A stretch of DNA of 64,000 nucleotides from assembly GCA_033297205.1 (NCBI GenBank), contig MU859075.1:212850-276849 (forward strand), in the 5' to 3' direction. The stretch is from Pseudoneurospora amorphoporcata (taxonomy: Eukaryota; Ascomycota; Sordariomycetes; Sordariales; Sordariaceae). Shown here in pieces: positions 8,924 to 21,784 of the stretch. Position 1 is the stretch's first letter, and every line of letters begins with the position of its first letter. The notes under the pieces are model-generated. The model was not told where the DNA came from. It worked only from the letters and a program-made list of their open reading frames with translations, and ran no database searches. The position numbers were made by a program, and so were the translations under genes.

Positions 8924-11900
8924 GGCTCAAGGCTTCAATGGGTCGTGGAAACTGGTTGAATCCTGGTGGCTTCTCTCCATAACCCAAGTCTCCGGTGGTG
9001 ACAAAGTCGCGGTCGATTCAACTTCACAATGCGCGTTGGCCGTTTGCCTTGGGGGTGGGTGGTTCTCAGCGAATTCTCCGTTCGTAGTGTCGTGGAGTGT
9101 CGTTTCGGCCGCTGTTTTTCTCGCGACTATTATGCCGGTATCACGGCGCGACAGGAGACGGCGTTGCGACAGCGTGACGGGATGCGGTGCAGTGACATGG
9201 TGTGACGACATGACGCGACGGGAAGACGCTTGAGCACGAACTTGACGCGGGATTCACGTGATCTGAGCTTAATCAGACCCCGCTCTCCACTCTTGCCGTT
9301 CCCGTCGTTTCATTTCCTTTTAGGTTCCAACGCTGCTCCGCGGTTTCTCCACTTTTGTGTTGGTTTGTTTGCTGACCCGACCAGGCCGACCCCGTTCGCA
9401 CTATCAAAATCGCAATGACCGACGACCGACTGATCGACGACCTCTTGCCCCGGGTCCCGATTCAAATGTCCATGGTTCTGTGTAGTGTACGAAACACATG
9501 GCATAACCGGGAATAGTGGGCCATCAAAGACGAGGCAAACAAAAACATGATCAATGGAATGGAAGAAGCTGAGGAAGCTGAGGAAGCTCATCTCTCTTCT
9601 TTCTTTTGAGACTCCATGCGCTTTTCGTCTTTTTGTCTCAGAGACAGTTCATTAACCATTCGGATACACCGTATCGAAACAGGTCAACATAACAGTGCCG
9701 CTGGCAGCCTCCAACACTCGCCCGTTTTATGAAGGATCAAACTATGCTCCCATCACTGTTCCTTCGCGCATACATAACGAGATTAGATGAAATTGGTTGT
9801 CCATCATCTTCGAATCCCTGCATCTCTAAATTCGAAGAATTGTCTCGGCATTGGGAGGGAGTCCGCTTCCACGTGGATATCGTTCGTTCGGTCGTCCAAC
9901 TGCAGTCTTGTCTGCCTGTCTGCTCTTGATTGGGAACTTAACCCCCATCTCACCCCCCGGCAACGTGCCAAAGACGGGGCTGCCCGGGCGCGCCGTCACA
10001 CCGTGATCTCTTCCTCTCTTCCTCATTCGTCTTTTCGTTCTTTTCTTCTCTTTCCCACGGGTGAAGCGAGAGACGTTGAACCGTAACGGGCCCGAACTGA
10101 CTGACAGACTGACAGGGGCTTTAAAATTCAACGGGGAAGCTAAGGTAACGCAGGTGCACGGTCCCAGGTTATCCATCCAAATGTTACCGAGGTGCCAGTG
10201 CTTCTGGCAAACGAATCCGGAGCATGCTCTCGTTTGGGAGACTGTTGCCGCTGTAGGGCGCGGGAAAGGCAAACTGGGGGGTGGAAGATGCAGCACGCCA
10301 TGGCCGTTCCTCTGTGCACTACCAACACGATATCTTTGGTGCGTGTAGGTTCTCAAGATATGGAAGATATCTCGACCTTATTCTGGAACCTTAAATGGCC
10401 GACGATGGCAACGCAGCATCGTCAACAAAAAAACATCAGGCCATCGATCGTCGCGAGGGCTGTATCGGCGCCCTTGGCTACGTCTAGAAGGGGCAAGGCA
10501 TCCGGAGCCTGCCAGGCTAGTTTCTCCGAAGCCCGCGGGAACCCAGGACCTCTAACATCCTTTTTCATGATTCCCGCAGTGCCGGCGGATGGATGGATTG
10601 CACTTTGCCCGCCCGTTGATATTTGATTGCGCACAGACCGCTCATTCCGACGACGAGGGGGCAGATGCAGAGAGACAATCAAGGCGCCCCGTGAAACGAT
10701 AGGTGGCAAGCGCACCCCGCATTCTGGCATCAGATCGTATCGTTGTGGGTGTTGTGCACGATCGAGCTGATGCGCGTTCTTTGGCCCGCCTGAAATCTGA
10801 ATATCCAGAAATGGATGAAAGTGGTGTTGAAGAATTGGGTCTTAAGCTCGCCGTTGCCCTTGATCAAAGCGTACTGACAACCAGGAAAGTGTTCGGTCAT
10901 CGGTAGCCTCACAAGTGGGCGCTTTCGATTCCCACTTGGGGTGAAACAACGGAATGCTTGTAATGTCGAACTGGGCGCGGATATCCCGAATTACAATCTG
11001 GGGGGTAACGAGCACTGGTGAAGCACGCCCATTTCCGAGAAGGACTGTCGGATATCGGCTGTTGATTGGGCAGAGGGACCGCCTTGAGCTCCATGAATGG
11101 AGCGCCTTGAGGGCATGTCTTGGGAGCACAGCGAATTGCATGTGTGTTCCTGGTTCCTGAAAAGCGTGCCTGCTATTCGTGCTGTGTGCCTGCAGATCCA
11201 GAGACAGCCGAGCCAGACCCCTTGCTTTGGGCGGTTTTCTGTGTTCCTGGCATGATGTGGTGTCCGTTCGCTTCGCTCGCATCCGCTCGGTCACAGAATC
11301 TCGAGACCCCACTGCCGCTAACGTTGGGTTCATCCCCTCCACTAGCACCTTGCGCCGTGTGCCTTGATAGCGCTCATGCACCCCTGAATTTACACCAAGG
11401 AAGAAGGCTTCCAGAGTGGGAGTGCGTTGGGTTGGGTGGATTAAATTTTAGGGCCAAGGAGGGAAAGACAAGGCGACGATCTCAGGGGAAGTTTGGTGAT
11501 AAGCGGGTGCGGTTTTTGCGTTTCCCACCCCGCAAAAGGGCATACAGAACCCATATTTTGCTATATTTACAGATGGGCATGTCCGTGTGCTTTAAATATC
11601 CTCGATAGTGTACGCCGTGCTGTCAAATGTTGTTTGTTGTTTGAAGACGAGATTGCGTGGACTTTTTGTGTGACGGGTGTTGAAGGTGGGCTTTTAGCTC
11701 CCTCCAGAAAAGGAGTCCATGAGGATGAGAGAGCATGCATGGTTCATCTGATCTGTGTGATCCGCGAGAGAACACAACAGATGCGCAGTGTTATGCAGAG
11801 CCTCGCCTAAAGTATAACTATAACACAGCATCCCGCGCATGCAGATAGATGCAGTGGCGTGGAGAGGGGTGCCGTTGTTGGAAAGAGAAAAACGAAGCAA

Positions 11901-12077
11901 GCACGGGTGCCCCTTATTCATCTCGCCATCTCGTTGGCGGGTTGACGATTCTGTACAGGTGCAAACGATTGCGACCCCCATTATGTTTGTTTTTTTCCCT
12001 CTCCCGACATCCCGCCCTATTGATCCGGATCCGGTTTGCATCGAAAACTGTGACAAAGAATACAGAAAGGGAGAGAG

Positions 12078-12109
<32 letters not shown>

Positions 12110-13572
12110 AAAAAAAAAAAGGCGAAAAGGGGCCGTTTTTGAGAGGCAATCGAACGGGGAGTGTTCGTACCGACTTCGTACCCGACTATCAGGGCATGCA
12201 AGGATGTCTTTACTTTTGCCATGTTTTCCATCCCCAGATGCCGGGTCCAGCTGGAGCTTCCACTTTCTGTGGTTCGGGTTCCCTTGATTGCTTTCCTACC
12301 TCTCGCAAAGGCAAACCGCCCAGCTGGGAACAGGAGATGTCTGTTTCTCAGGTCCGTCCGTGTCTGTGGTGCAGCAAGCACAATCAGCGAGAGATGGAAA
12401 ATGATTTCTCATTCGCTCCCGATCTGGTCAAGGCAAGTGCCCCTGGTCAAGACAAGTGCCCAGGGCCATGTTCCCCAAAGCGTACTAACTCAATCGGAAT
12501 GGCTTGGCGGATCCCCAATCAGAAGCGATTTTCGTTGCTTCCTTCCTCTCCAGTGTTCAGGGGATGGCAGTGGATGGGGGAGGTGCCAGTGGCCGCGAGT
12601 GGATGGTGACTGCCCAGGTGCGAATTGCTAGCGTTGGTAATTTGCGACACCGTCTACACCCCGGCCGGTCGGTCAGCGCAATCAAATAAACAAGCAGAGG
12701 TCCCCAAACCACCTTTCAGCCCAGAGATCCTGAACCACTTTTTTTTTTTGTGATTTTGCAGCATTTGGGTTTGCCAGCATCTTGCCCGCTCCTCGACCTT
12801 GGGCGAAATAAAAAAGGAAATCAAGGCCGGTATCGATAAGACATCCACTCCCGACACCCGTCTAACACGCCTCACGGCCAGCTGGAACATATGACGCCCG
12901 CTGTGGAAGTTAAAGCTGGATAACACCCGCCTCCCCGCGAGGGGTCCGTAGTCCGCCATTCCGTCCATCCTTCTCGACACACCACCACAGCTATACCTAC
13001 GGCTACCACAGCAGCTACCACAGCGAACAGTCCCTCCTTTTGTCCAGTCCACTATTCCAGAGACATCTCTCCGCCAAACCCATACAGTAACTACGAGATA
13101 CCCGACGGAGGAGATTGTATTTCACGAGACCAAGACTCAGGAGATACGACTATACGCTACCTTCAGGTTTATCCCTTGCAGCGCATTCCAGAATCACCCA
13201 CCACACGGGCATCCAGTCCCAATTGGCGACCAGTCGTTACTTTGAACCCAACAAGCCGCCGAGCAACCCGAAACCAAGTTATTACCATCCCGTTCGGTTG
13301 CCGACCGTTATTCGCTATTCGTCGCTCCCTAGAGGTATATATTTGCCCAACTATCAGTGCAGCCAGGCGCACAAGAGTGTGTGGGACGCTGGGAATCAAT
13401 TCGACCTGGGCGGTAGTGCAAGTGTTGCAGTTGCTGCAGGTGGTATTGCGCAGTCGCATTGGCCCGTCAGCGGTACCCAAGCCTGAGGTCCAAAACGGCC
13501 ACGGCCCTTCAATCTTAGCCGTCACGGTCCGTTCGCTTTCAAGGAACAGATCGATCAGAGGAAGATAAAACA
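8924..13572. other. 4.6-kb gene-free stretch between EME1 and kinesin
   Basis: This is a divergent intergenic region for EME1 (minus) and the kinesin gene (plus). Several frames of 100-250 codons exist (for example 10842-11381 minus and 11839-12609 plus), but none shows motifs, splice-joined continuity or convincing codon choice. The CT-rich and CA-rich sequence from about 12.9 to 13.57 kb is probably the kinesin promoter and 5' UTR. A long purine tract lies at 12063-12120. Confidence 0.5.
12063..12120. repeat. Poly-purine (A-rich) tract
   Basis: An A/G-only stretch of nearly 60 nt includes an A run of more than 20. It is a low-complexity tract that can stiffen DNA or exclude nucleosomes. 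It is also a common place for assembly error. Confidence 0.9.
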
Positions 13573-16500
13573 ATGGACGTCGCCTCTCCTCCAAATTCCC
13601 CGGGCGGTTCCAGCTTGCCTCAGCGACCCATGAGCGCCATGGTCCGTCCAGCACCAAGAAGCAGCAGTCGCATGAGCATCACCAGCAAGACTGGTGGTGG
13701 GAGTCGAGCGTCGGACGACGATGTCAAGACTGCAGTCAGAGTCGGTACGTACCCCCATAACACCTGAACCCCCTTTTTGGGCTACCCCCTGTGGTCCCCC
13801 AGCATTCCAGCTGCGGCATTCCCGCGCCTATACGGCAGCGCCGAGAGAGACAGCCACTCCCGCCTGCAAAAACAACAGACTTGAACAACTCTGATGCTGA
13901 CATCGCATTTTCCCATCTATAGCGGTGCGCGTGAGGCCGCCCCTGGGTCCAGACGATCCGGGATACGATCTTGTCCCACAGCGCTTTCAGCGGTCAATGG
14001 TACAGGTCCAAGGAGAAACCGGAGTAGCCATCGATTCACCACAGGGCCGCAAGTTGTTCGTGTTCGACAGGGTTTTTGGTCCCGAAGTCGACCAGGAGGG
14101 CGTCTGGGAGTATCTTAGCGACTGTGTAAATGCTTTCACGCAGGGTTACAATGTCTCGCTTCTCGCCTACGGCCAGTCGGGCGCCGGCAAGTCGTACACC
14201 ATGGGCACTGCAGGCCCCGATGTGCAGGAAGACCTAGAGGCCATGGGTAAGTGCACCTGGCACCGGCCTCTGAGACATGCAGCTGCCCTCCGACCAAGAA
14301 GTTTGTGTGCTAACTGTACGTGTAGGAGTCATCCCGCGGGCCGCCATCGCCCTGTTCGAAAAGCTGGACGGCTCAAGTCCAAAGCCCCAGGGCGGCGCTT
14401 CGAAACGGGCTTCCATGTCCCAACTACGTGCTCCCTCGAGAGCGACGCTTCAGCCTTCCCACATCGACAAGGATTGGAAATTGACTGCGACCTACGTCGA
14501 GATTTACAACGAAAGCCTGCGAGATCTCCTAATCCCAGAGCAGATTCCACAGCATGAGCGCGGCACCGTCACCATCCGTGAGGATGTCAAGGGGAACATC
14601 ATCCTCACCGGGTTGCAGCAAATCGAGGTCAATTCGGTCGACGATCTAATGAATGTGTTAGCCCAGGGTTCAGCACTCCGCCAGACCGATGCGACAGCCA
14701 TCAACGCCCGTTCTTCGAGATCCCACGCCGTCTTCAGCCTTAACCTGGTACGAAAAGGAGCCAAGGGACCGGCGGCGCCCGCCGATAGACGTATGTCGAT
14801 GCCGCTCGAGGCCATGTCCGGTACAGAGGCCATGGTTACCACCGATAGCAAGATGCACTTCGTCGATCTGGCCGGTAGCGAACGTCTCAAGAATACCGGA
14901 GCTCAAGGCGACCGTGCCAAGGAGGGTATTTCGATCAATGCTGGCCTGGCCGCCCTAGGCAAGGTTATATCGCAGCTTTCGTCACGGCAACCAGGAGCGC
15001 ATGTGTCGTACCGAGATTCGAAACTTACTCGCTTGCTTCAAGATTCTCTGGGCGGAAATGCCATCACGTACATGATAGCTTGCGTAACCCAAGCCGAATT
15101 CCACCTTAGCGAAACACTCAATACGGTACAATATGCTCAGAGAGCGCGAGCGATTCAGAGCAAGCCGAGGATACAACAGGTGGACGATGGCGACAAACAG
15201 GCCATTATCGAGCGCTTGAAAGCGGAGGTTGCGTTCTTGCGAGAGCAAATTCGGAGCTCGGAAAGGGGCGGGGGTGACCGACGTAGCATGTTGCTAGCTC
15301 CTGGGGAAAGGTCCGAGCGGCAGAATGAGCGGGAGGCCGAGCTCCAGAACCAGCTATTGGACGCCAGGGAAAATTATACCACGCTATCCCAGCGACACGC
15401 GAAGCTGATTTCTGAGATGGCCAAGGCGCGGGAGAACGAGTTTGCTGAGAACCAGCATCTCGAGGAAAGCTTGGATGAAAGCGCCACCGAACGTCTAAAT
15501 CGCTCAAACAGCTTCGCTCAGGCCGTCGAGCAGGTCGTTCTCGAATACGAGAAGACAATCCAATCGCTCGAACAGTCCCTTGCCAGCACCCGGGCCACCC
15601 TCGCTAACACCGAGACCACGCTGCTTGAGAAGGAAACGAAGTGCGCATATACGGAGACCATCAACACTCAGCTCCAGGCGAGGCTGCAAAAGCTAATGGA
15701 CCGTGAGGCTAGTACGGAGAATTACTTACATGACCTGGAGGCCAAGCTGGATACCCATACTTCTGGAGAGGAAAAGAACGCCACCATTATCACCGAGCTG
15801 CGCAAGGAAATTGCTCGTGTACGGGAGAATGAGGCAAACGCGGAAGACTACATCTCCACCCTGGAAGAGCGTCTCGCCGAGGCTGATCAGGATGCTGAGT
15901 TGATGCAGAGGGAAATTGACCGTCTTGAGCAGGTTATTGAACGCCAGCGCAGTCTCGGGAAGCTGGACTCCCTGCTGAACGAACTTGATCACATCCAGCA
16001 AGATCCGCCAACCATCCCCGAGAACGAGCATGAACTCACCAACGGAGCCCGCCATCGAAAGTCGATGGCCAGCCGGGACTATGCCAGCCATTCACGTAGC
16101 CAGAGCCATGTCAGCCACCGAAGCCAGTTTGAGGAACCGATCCGGGAGAGCAGCGAGGAAGACATTCCCGAGGAAGATGAGGAAGATTTTGTGACCCCAA
16201 TGGAGAATGCAAACCACTCGACACCGAAGGCGTCGCACGCTCAACTGGCGGGCAAGAACGGCTCGAAACTGGTACCTGTGGATAAGTTCGAAACCGTTAC
16301 TAAGGAGCTCGTCGAGCTACGTACTGAGCATGAGACAACTCTGCATGACTACAGCGCTCTCCAAGCTAAGCACGAGGAGGCACTTCGGGCGCTCGCGGAG
16401 CTGCAGGATGCCGTCGACGAGGCCCGCCATCCGAGCCGCGTACGGGATTCCATTCTTTCAGTATCAGCACCGGGCACGCGGCCCATGTCCTTCGTGTCTG

Positions 16501-19166
16501 GTGAGACCAAGAATGGCCACCGATCCTTGTCATCCGAGTTGTCATCGGCCCTGGGTTCGCATACGGTTGTTACGGACGCTTCGGATGCCGAGACTGCCAA
16601 ACACCACGATTCGGATATTGACGAGGCGAATGCCGATGCTCAGATCCAGAAGCTGAAGTCCATTGTCGCTGCAAAGGAGGCCGCTGAGAAGGAGCTTGCA
16701 ATGCGATATGCTCAACTGGAAGAGAAGCACCAGGAAACTCTCGACATAGTGGAAGAACTGAAGACTGAGATTGCAAAGGCCCAGGCTCTCAACGTGGATT
16801 CTTCGATATCAAGAACCAGCACACCGGTTATCCGTCGTAAGTCTAGCCAGAATGTGATGATCATCGACCGCGCCCATCGCTCTTTCGCCACGCTCAGCAA
16901 CATCGCATCCGAAAACCTACACGATCCGGATGTGATGGCCAACTTCGAGCTCAACTTGAATGCCGCTATGCACGAACTCCACGCGCGCTCGGAAAGGATC
17001 CAAGAACTGGAGGCAGATGTGGCGACAGCCAAGAAGGAGATGGAGACCAAGATGACTATCATCTCTGGCTTGACTCGCGAGAGATCCAGCTTGAAGGCGT
17101 CATCGCCGATGGATATGGCCATGGTTTCCAGCTTGAGGGAGCAGCTGGAGAGGAGTGAGAAGCAGGTGCAGGAGTTGCGGGAGTCCAACGCCATTCGACA
17201 GAGGGAGCTCGAGGCTCAGATTTCTGAGTTGCAGCATGCCCTGCACCAGGCTGGTGTTGACCCTGCGATGGTTGCTCCCAAGATGTTCGACGGAGATTCG
17301 GATGCGCAGGCGAAGAGGATCCTGGAGCTGGAGGCCGAGCTTCGCGGCTGGGAAGCCAAGCACAAGGCTGCCCTGGAGAACCTTCAGGACTCGGAAGATA
17401 GGATGAAGTCTTCCATGGCCGAGCTCGGAAGCCAGATCTCATTCCTAACCACACAGCTTACCGAGACGGAGACTCAGTCCAGCATGTTGAGCTCCCGCCT
17501 TGCCCAGACCGAGGGCCAAGTTACCTCGCTGAATGACCAGCTTACCCAGAACGGACACAAGGAGCCTGAAGGCGACGAGGCCGCAAAGGAGAAGAAGCAC
17601 AAGGAGCTTGTCGAGTTCCTTCGCCGCGAGATTGATGACTACAAGGAGCTTATCAACAGGACACAGGCCAAGGTTACACAGGCCGAAGAGCAGGCCGCTG
17701 CCACCAAGGCCTTGCTTGATGCTGCCACCAGAGAACGCGACGATGCCGCTGCCGAAGCTGAACACAACAAGCAGCTCCTGAACCAGCTTGAGGACTCGAT
17801 CACCGAGCACGAGCAGACCATCAAGGCACACCAGGAGAGCTTGCATGCCCTTGAGCTGAATCATCAATTGGAGCTTGAGGAGGCGAGAACCGCTTCCAGA
17901 CGGGAGGTTGAGGCTGAAATGAAGGCCCTCAAAGCTGAGCATGCCGAGAAGGTAAGACGTCTCGAAGAAGAACTTACCGATGCTCGGGAGGATCTCCTGA
18001 AGGTTGCCACTCAGGTCGCTATGGCTCTTGGCCTCGAAGTCAGCATCGAGAAGCTGTCGGAGCGCATCGAGGATCTCCTCGAATCTCGCGATGTCGTGGA
18101 CCTGGAGCAGAAGAAGCGCGGCGAACTGGAGCAGCATGTTGTCGAGCTCACATCCATCAACGACCAGGTCATGGACGAACTAGAGTCTGTTAAGGCCGCT
18201 CTCGCGGACATGTTGGTTACGGAGAATGACAAGACCAGAACTCTCTATCCTGTCAAGGAATCCGTGGCTCTGGTCAAGAAGAAGATGGTTGATTTGGAGA
18301 CGAAGAACAAAAAGAACTCGCGCCTTGTAGAGGAGCTTGAGGATCAACTGCAGAGCAACTACGACCAGGTGCAGATCACGAGCAACCGGTTGTCGACTTT
18401 GCAGTCCGAGAAGACTCAGCAGCTGGAGGAGGCGAATGCTGCCAAGATCAGGCTGGAAGAGGAGTTGAAGGTTGCCCAGGAGCAGTATGCTGCTCTTCAG
18501 GTATGCTGGCCTCCCCTACTCATCCCTTTGACTCGTATCAATGGCCACTTACTAATGTTTATCTCTTAGGCCAAGTACAACGTGCTGTCCGAACAAGCAG
18601 CGTCCGTTCCTCAACGCTCCGACTCCAAGTCAGCACCCAACCCGAGCTCTCCCCTCCGCAAGTCGAACTCCGTCCAGTCCCTCCCCTCGCCCCCGCCTGC
18701 GATTCCTCTCCCACCGCTCCCCGCCGATCGCGCAAGCGGCGCCGGCTCCCCTACAAGTGGCGCTCCCCGCCCTCCCTCGAAGGACATTCTTGCCGCTGCA
18801 CTTTCCAACCAGCAGTTCCAGGCCATTCAAGAAGACCAGGAAGCCCGCATCCGCATCATCGAGAAGAACCTTTCGGCCGAGAAGCAACTTACGGCCACCC
18901 TGGAAGAAGCGCTCACCGATCTCGAGACGCAGCAGCTCAAGATCAAGGCTGATGCCGACGCCTGGAAGCGCCGGGCCTCCGAGCTTGAGGCCGAGCTCAA
19001 GGAGCTCAAGGACAAGCCCCAGGTGGACAACCGGTGGAGCTTGCAGCAGGTCGAGGAAGAGCGTAAGAAGCGAGTCGACGCCGAGCGGGCGCGCCAGCAC
19101 CTTGAGGAGAGGATGCAGAGCCTGGCTGGCAAGAAGAAGAAGAAGGGGAGCCTGAACTGTTTCTAG
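13573..19166 (+). CDS. Kinesin-4/KIF4-like motor protein (1755 aa)
   Basis: Four exons: 13573-13744, 13923-14246, 14326-18500 and 18570-19166. The introns (178, 79 and 69 nt) have GT...AG ends, and the last two show TGCTAACT and ACTAAT branch sites. The N-terminal motor domain spans about residues 55-475. It carries AVRVRPPL, the P-loop GQSGAGKS (about 141-148), switch I NARSSRSH (about 292-299), switch II VDLAGSE (about 345-351) and the neck sequence YAQRARAIQSKPRI. A long inserted loop precedes VDLAGSE. From about 485 to 1600 the protein is almost continuous coiled coil, so it should dimerise. A Ser/Pro-rich linker and a final coiled coil follow. It ends in a lysine run and SLNCF. The motor resembles the kinesin-4 group, expected to move along microtubules toward plus ends and regulate their dynamics. 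The TAG stop is followed in frame by a 271-codon open extension (listed separately). Confidence 0.93.
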
Positions 19167-19982
19167 GGGGGCGCCCGCACCCGGTTGCCCTTGTCGTCCT
19201 TGTCCTACTGTTCAAGCGCTACGAGCGTTGGTTGTTTTGGTTTATCATCAATGGGTGGGGGTGGCCGGAGTTGCGGTTGTGGTTGCTGTGGCCGGAAAAG
19301 CTGCGGGTGTTGCTGCGGCCCCAAGTGTGGGTGTGGGAACGGAATGGTGAACAGCGGGATGGTCACTCCTGCGAACACGCCTGCCATGCCTACCATGCCC
19401 ACCATGCCCACAATGGTGGGGCGGCGCAGTCGTTCTGGTAGCGGTGTTAGTCTATACGGTGGTGTTGGGGGTGGTACTGGCGGTGGCCTACGGAGGCGGG
19501 CTGTGAGTAGTGCTAGTCGTGTTAGTGCTACTAGTGCCGGTGGACGGCGCAGTCGCGCTAGCAGTGTTGCTAGTGATGGTGGTGGCGGTAGTGGAAGACG
19601 CACTCGTACCGGTAGTGTTGCCGGTACGAGTGTCGGAAGTGCTGGAAGCAACGATTTTTGCTGCGGGCTGATGGATAATGATGGAAAGAACAAGAAAAGT
19701 AAAAGTAAAATTACGATACCCGTGAAGAGGAGGAAGAGAAGAAGCAGCAGCGTTGTCAAAGGGAAGATGAAGGAACAAGGAGGAGGAGAGTCGTCAGAAG
19801 ATGCGGCAAAGGAACGGAAAGGGAAGGCAAGGAAAAGCGGCGGAAGTCATCATCATCAGCTTCACAGGCTGAAGCTCTTGTTGGAGAGAGAGAGCACGTT
19901 GCAGCGGAAACTCATGTTGGAGAGGGAAATGTCTCTGCAGCGGAAGATCGATGCGAACCCCGATTTTTCGTACATGACATGA
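19167..19982 (+). other. In-frame 271-codon open extension after the kinesin stop
   Basis: After the kinesin TAG (19164-19166) the same frame stays open to the TGA at 19980-19982. The first ATG (19251) starts MGGGGRSCGCGCCGRK. Ten cysteines fall within about 21 residues, mostly as CxC and CCC. Met-Pro-Thr repeats, Arg/Ser- and Gly-rich stretches, and a basic segment follow. A heptad-like helix (LKLLLERESTLQRKL) ends in NPDFSYMT. It could be a separate small gene, a read-through or alternatively spliced tail of the kinesin, a remnant of a once longer kinesin, or a chance open frame in the 3' UTR. The Cys cluster recalls both fungal copper metallothioneins and the Cys-rich tail domain of animal KIF4; either likeness is impression only. 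Confidence 0.35.
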
Positions 19983-20605
19983 ACAAATCGGGTTTTGACC
20001 TCAGCACCTTATTTATTACAAGGACTCAAGGAGGGAGGGAGCAAAAGGAAGAGGATCAATGGGATGAAGCGATGGAATGCCCGGAAATGGGATGGAACTG
20101 GTCAACTGGACTGGATGAATGGATGGGCAATGTTGATTTTCTTTGCGTTTTTGTGTGTGGTCTCTTATTTTTTGTTTTTTTTTGTTTATATATCCCCTCG
20201 AGCGCTCGATTCGTGCTTCTTGTTGACTTGTTACATATATACCTTAGTACTGTGTTATGCCCCTGTATGTATGTGTCCTACTTATACCTTTGTTGTGCAA
20301 ACAACGCGAACAATATGAACACGAAGAAAGTAACGTAATGACCAATAACATCATGAATCTCACAGCCTATCAGTTGCATGGTTGGTGTCTTCTCGTCATC
20401 GCAAGAGTTTTCTTTGCTTATGATCCCAATGTTTCTGATGGGATCAGCAGGAGAGATAAAAATGGAGAGTGCCTAGATACAAAGTTCACGAATGACAATA
20501 CAGAGAAACAAAATAATGGCAGCAACATGAAGGGATGGATGGATGGATGCCTGGAGTCGAGTTCAAAAAGGGGAGGAGAAAATGAGAAAAAAAAAAAGGA
20601 AAAAA
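19983..20605. other. Kinesin 3' flank up to 5S copy 2
   Basis: A T-rich, low-complexity stretch with likely polyadenylation signals (TTTATATAT-type and TGTATGTATGT words near 20180-20270). I see no gene in it. Confidence 0.5.
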
Positions 20606-20724
20606 ACATACAACACCAGGGATTCGCTGGTCGTCACCGACCCAACTACTAGTCTGGCCCTCACTGGCTTATCTATGGGAGAGCGGACGGGATCCCGAGT
20701 TTTCCAGTGGGTATGGTCGTATGT
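20606..20724 (-). rRNA. 5S ribosomal RNA, dispersed copy 2
   Basis: This is the exact reverse complement of the copy at 6298-6416, 119 nt. Transcription runs toward the kinesin gene. The sequence following the 3' end on the minus strand is a run of T residues broken by CC, a suitable polymerase III terminator. Confidence 0.97.
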
Positions 20725-20747
20725 ATCATTTTGGTCACAGCATACTA

Positions 20748-20755
20748 CTAATGAA
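20748..20755 (-). promoter_or_regulatory. TATA-like box of 5S gene copy 2
   Basis: TTCATTAG on the minus strand, at -31 to -24 of the 5S start at 20724. The spacing equals that of the other three copies. Confidence 0.6.
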
Positions 20756-20858
20756 TGTTGGTGACTGGGTTGGATCGGGTGGTGTGAACCTCAATACGTG
20801 TAAGTGCCAGGATAGAGTATAAGATGATGGGGGAATCACCCAGTCACAGCAAGAGTAC

Positions 20859-20875
20859 GGGGGGGGGGGGGGGGG
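20859..20875. repeat. Poly-G tract (17 G)
   Basis: A pure homopolymer run of 17 guanines. It is able to form a quadruplex and is prone to slippage and sequencing error. Confidence 0.9.
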
Positions 20876-21784
20876 ACGAGTGGAGAATAGTGTAGAAAGC
20901 TGGTTTCCTGAAGGAGAGCCTTGACTGCATTGTATGTCCAGAGAGAGACCAAGTTCGGGCTGGGTGAAGTATCGTGATGGCGGAGATGATGCGGAAGAGT
21001 GGGATGTCGTGCTGGGGAAGGGGGCTATGTGGTTGTGATACTTTCTTACATTTCATTCTTGCAATAATCGGGATCAATCAGAAGTTGCGTAAGTACCTAA
21101 TAATGCAACTGGGACATGGCTGATTTGTTAGGTACGTATCGGCAGAAGTGACGTCCAGCATTGAGTTCGGTGTTGTCGGGAAGGTGCATTCCACGATGTA
21201 GATGGACCGGACCGATAGAGGGCCGCACCAACTGCGAGCCGAAATAAAATGGCAGCCGTCCACTTCTCCCAATCAACGGGCAGTTTCACCTTCTAGACAT
21301 CTCCCTTCAAGTTACCACAAAATAATACATCCAAGCTTTATAGGATGCCCTTATCTACATACTTTGTAACCTTTCAAGAAATCAACTCGGCGTTCGAACT
21401 ACACCAACCACCAATAGCCCCCAACTTCAATATCACAACCCTAGCCACAATGCTCTCAACAAACCACATCAACCATATTTCTAAAGGTCCGTTCACACTT
21501 AAGGACCTGACAGGCACTGCCCTGTTGCACTATCGCCTTACGGGTGGTATCGTAAATATTAACCGTAGCCAGCACCCGGTTCCGGTTTGAACCAGTACTT
21601 ATACCCGGTGTGTGCCTTCGTATGGTGGACTTCATGTCAACATTACGAACGGATCTCAATATACCTCTCCATATGCCAGCCATTCTCTGCGCTTCAGGCT
21701 TTTTAGAACACGGTTTGAAGACGTCATGGGTCTAACGGGCCAAGACACCTTCGGTCATAGTTTCACCAACTCTTCCGGCCCTAG

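Larger units (their letters stand above)
20725..21784. other. Region between 5S copy 2 and the membrane-protein locus
   Basis: It contains a run of 17 G residues (20859-20875). The 5' part of the following membrane-protein locus must lie within about 21.3-21.78 kb, but I could not define its first exon. Frames at 21345-21590 and 21612-21896 are candidates without splice support. Confidence 0.4.

Noticed and set aside
10842..11381. 179-codon minus-strand frame between EME1 and kinesin
   Set aside because: No motif, no intron, no neighbour context; within the length expected by chance at this base composition.
17445..18137. 230-codon minus-strand frame inside the kinesin coiled coil
   Set aside because: A Leu-rich shadow of Glu/Lys/Gln-rich coiled-coil codons on the other strand.
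19205..19759. Leu/Pro-rich minus-strand frame opposite the kinesin extension
   Set aside because: Poly-Leu and Pro-Arg runs are simple complements of Lys/Glu- and Gly/Ser-rich codons on the plus strand.
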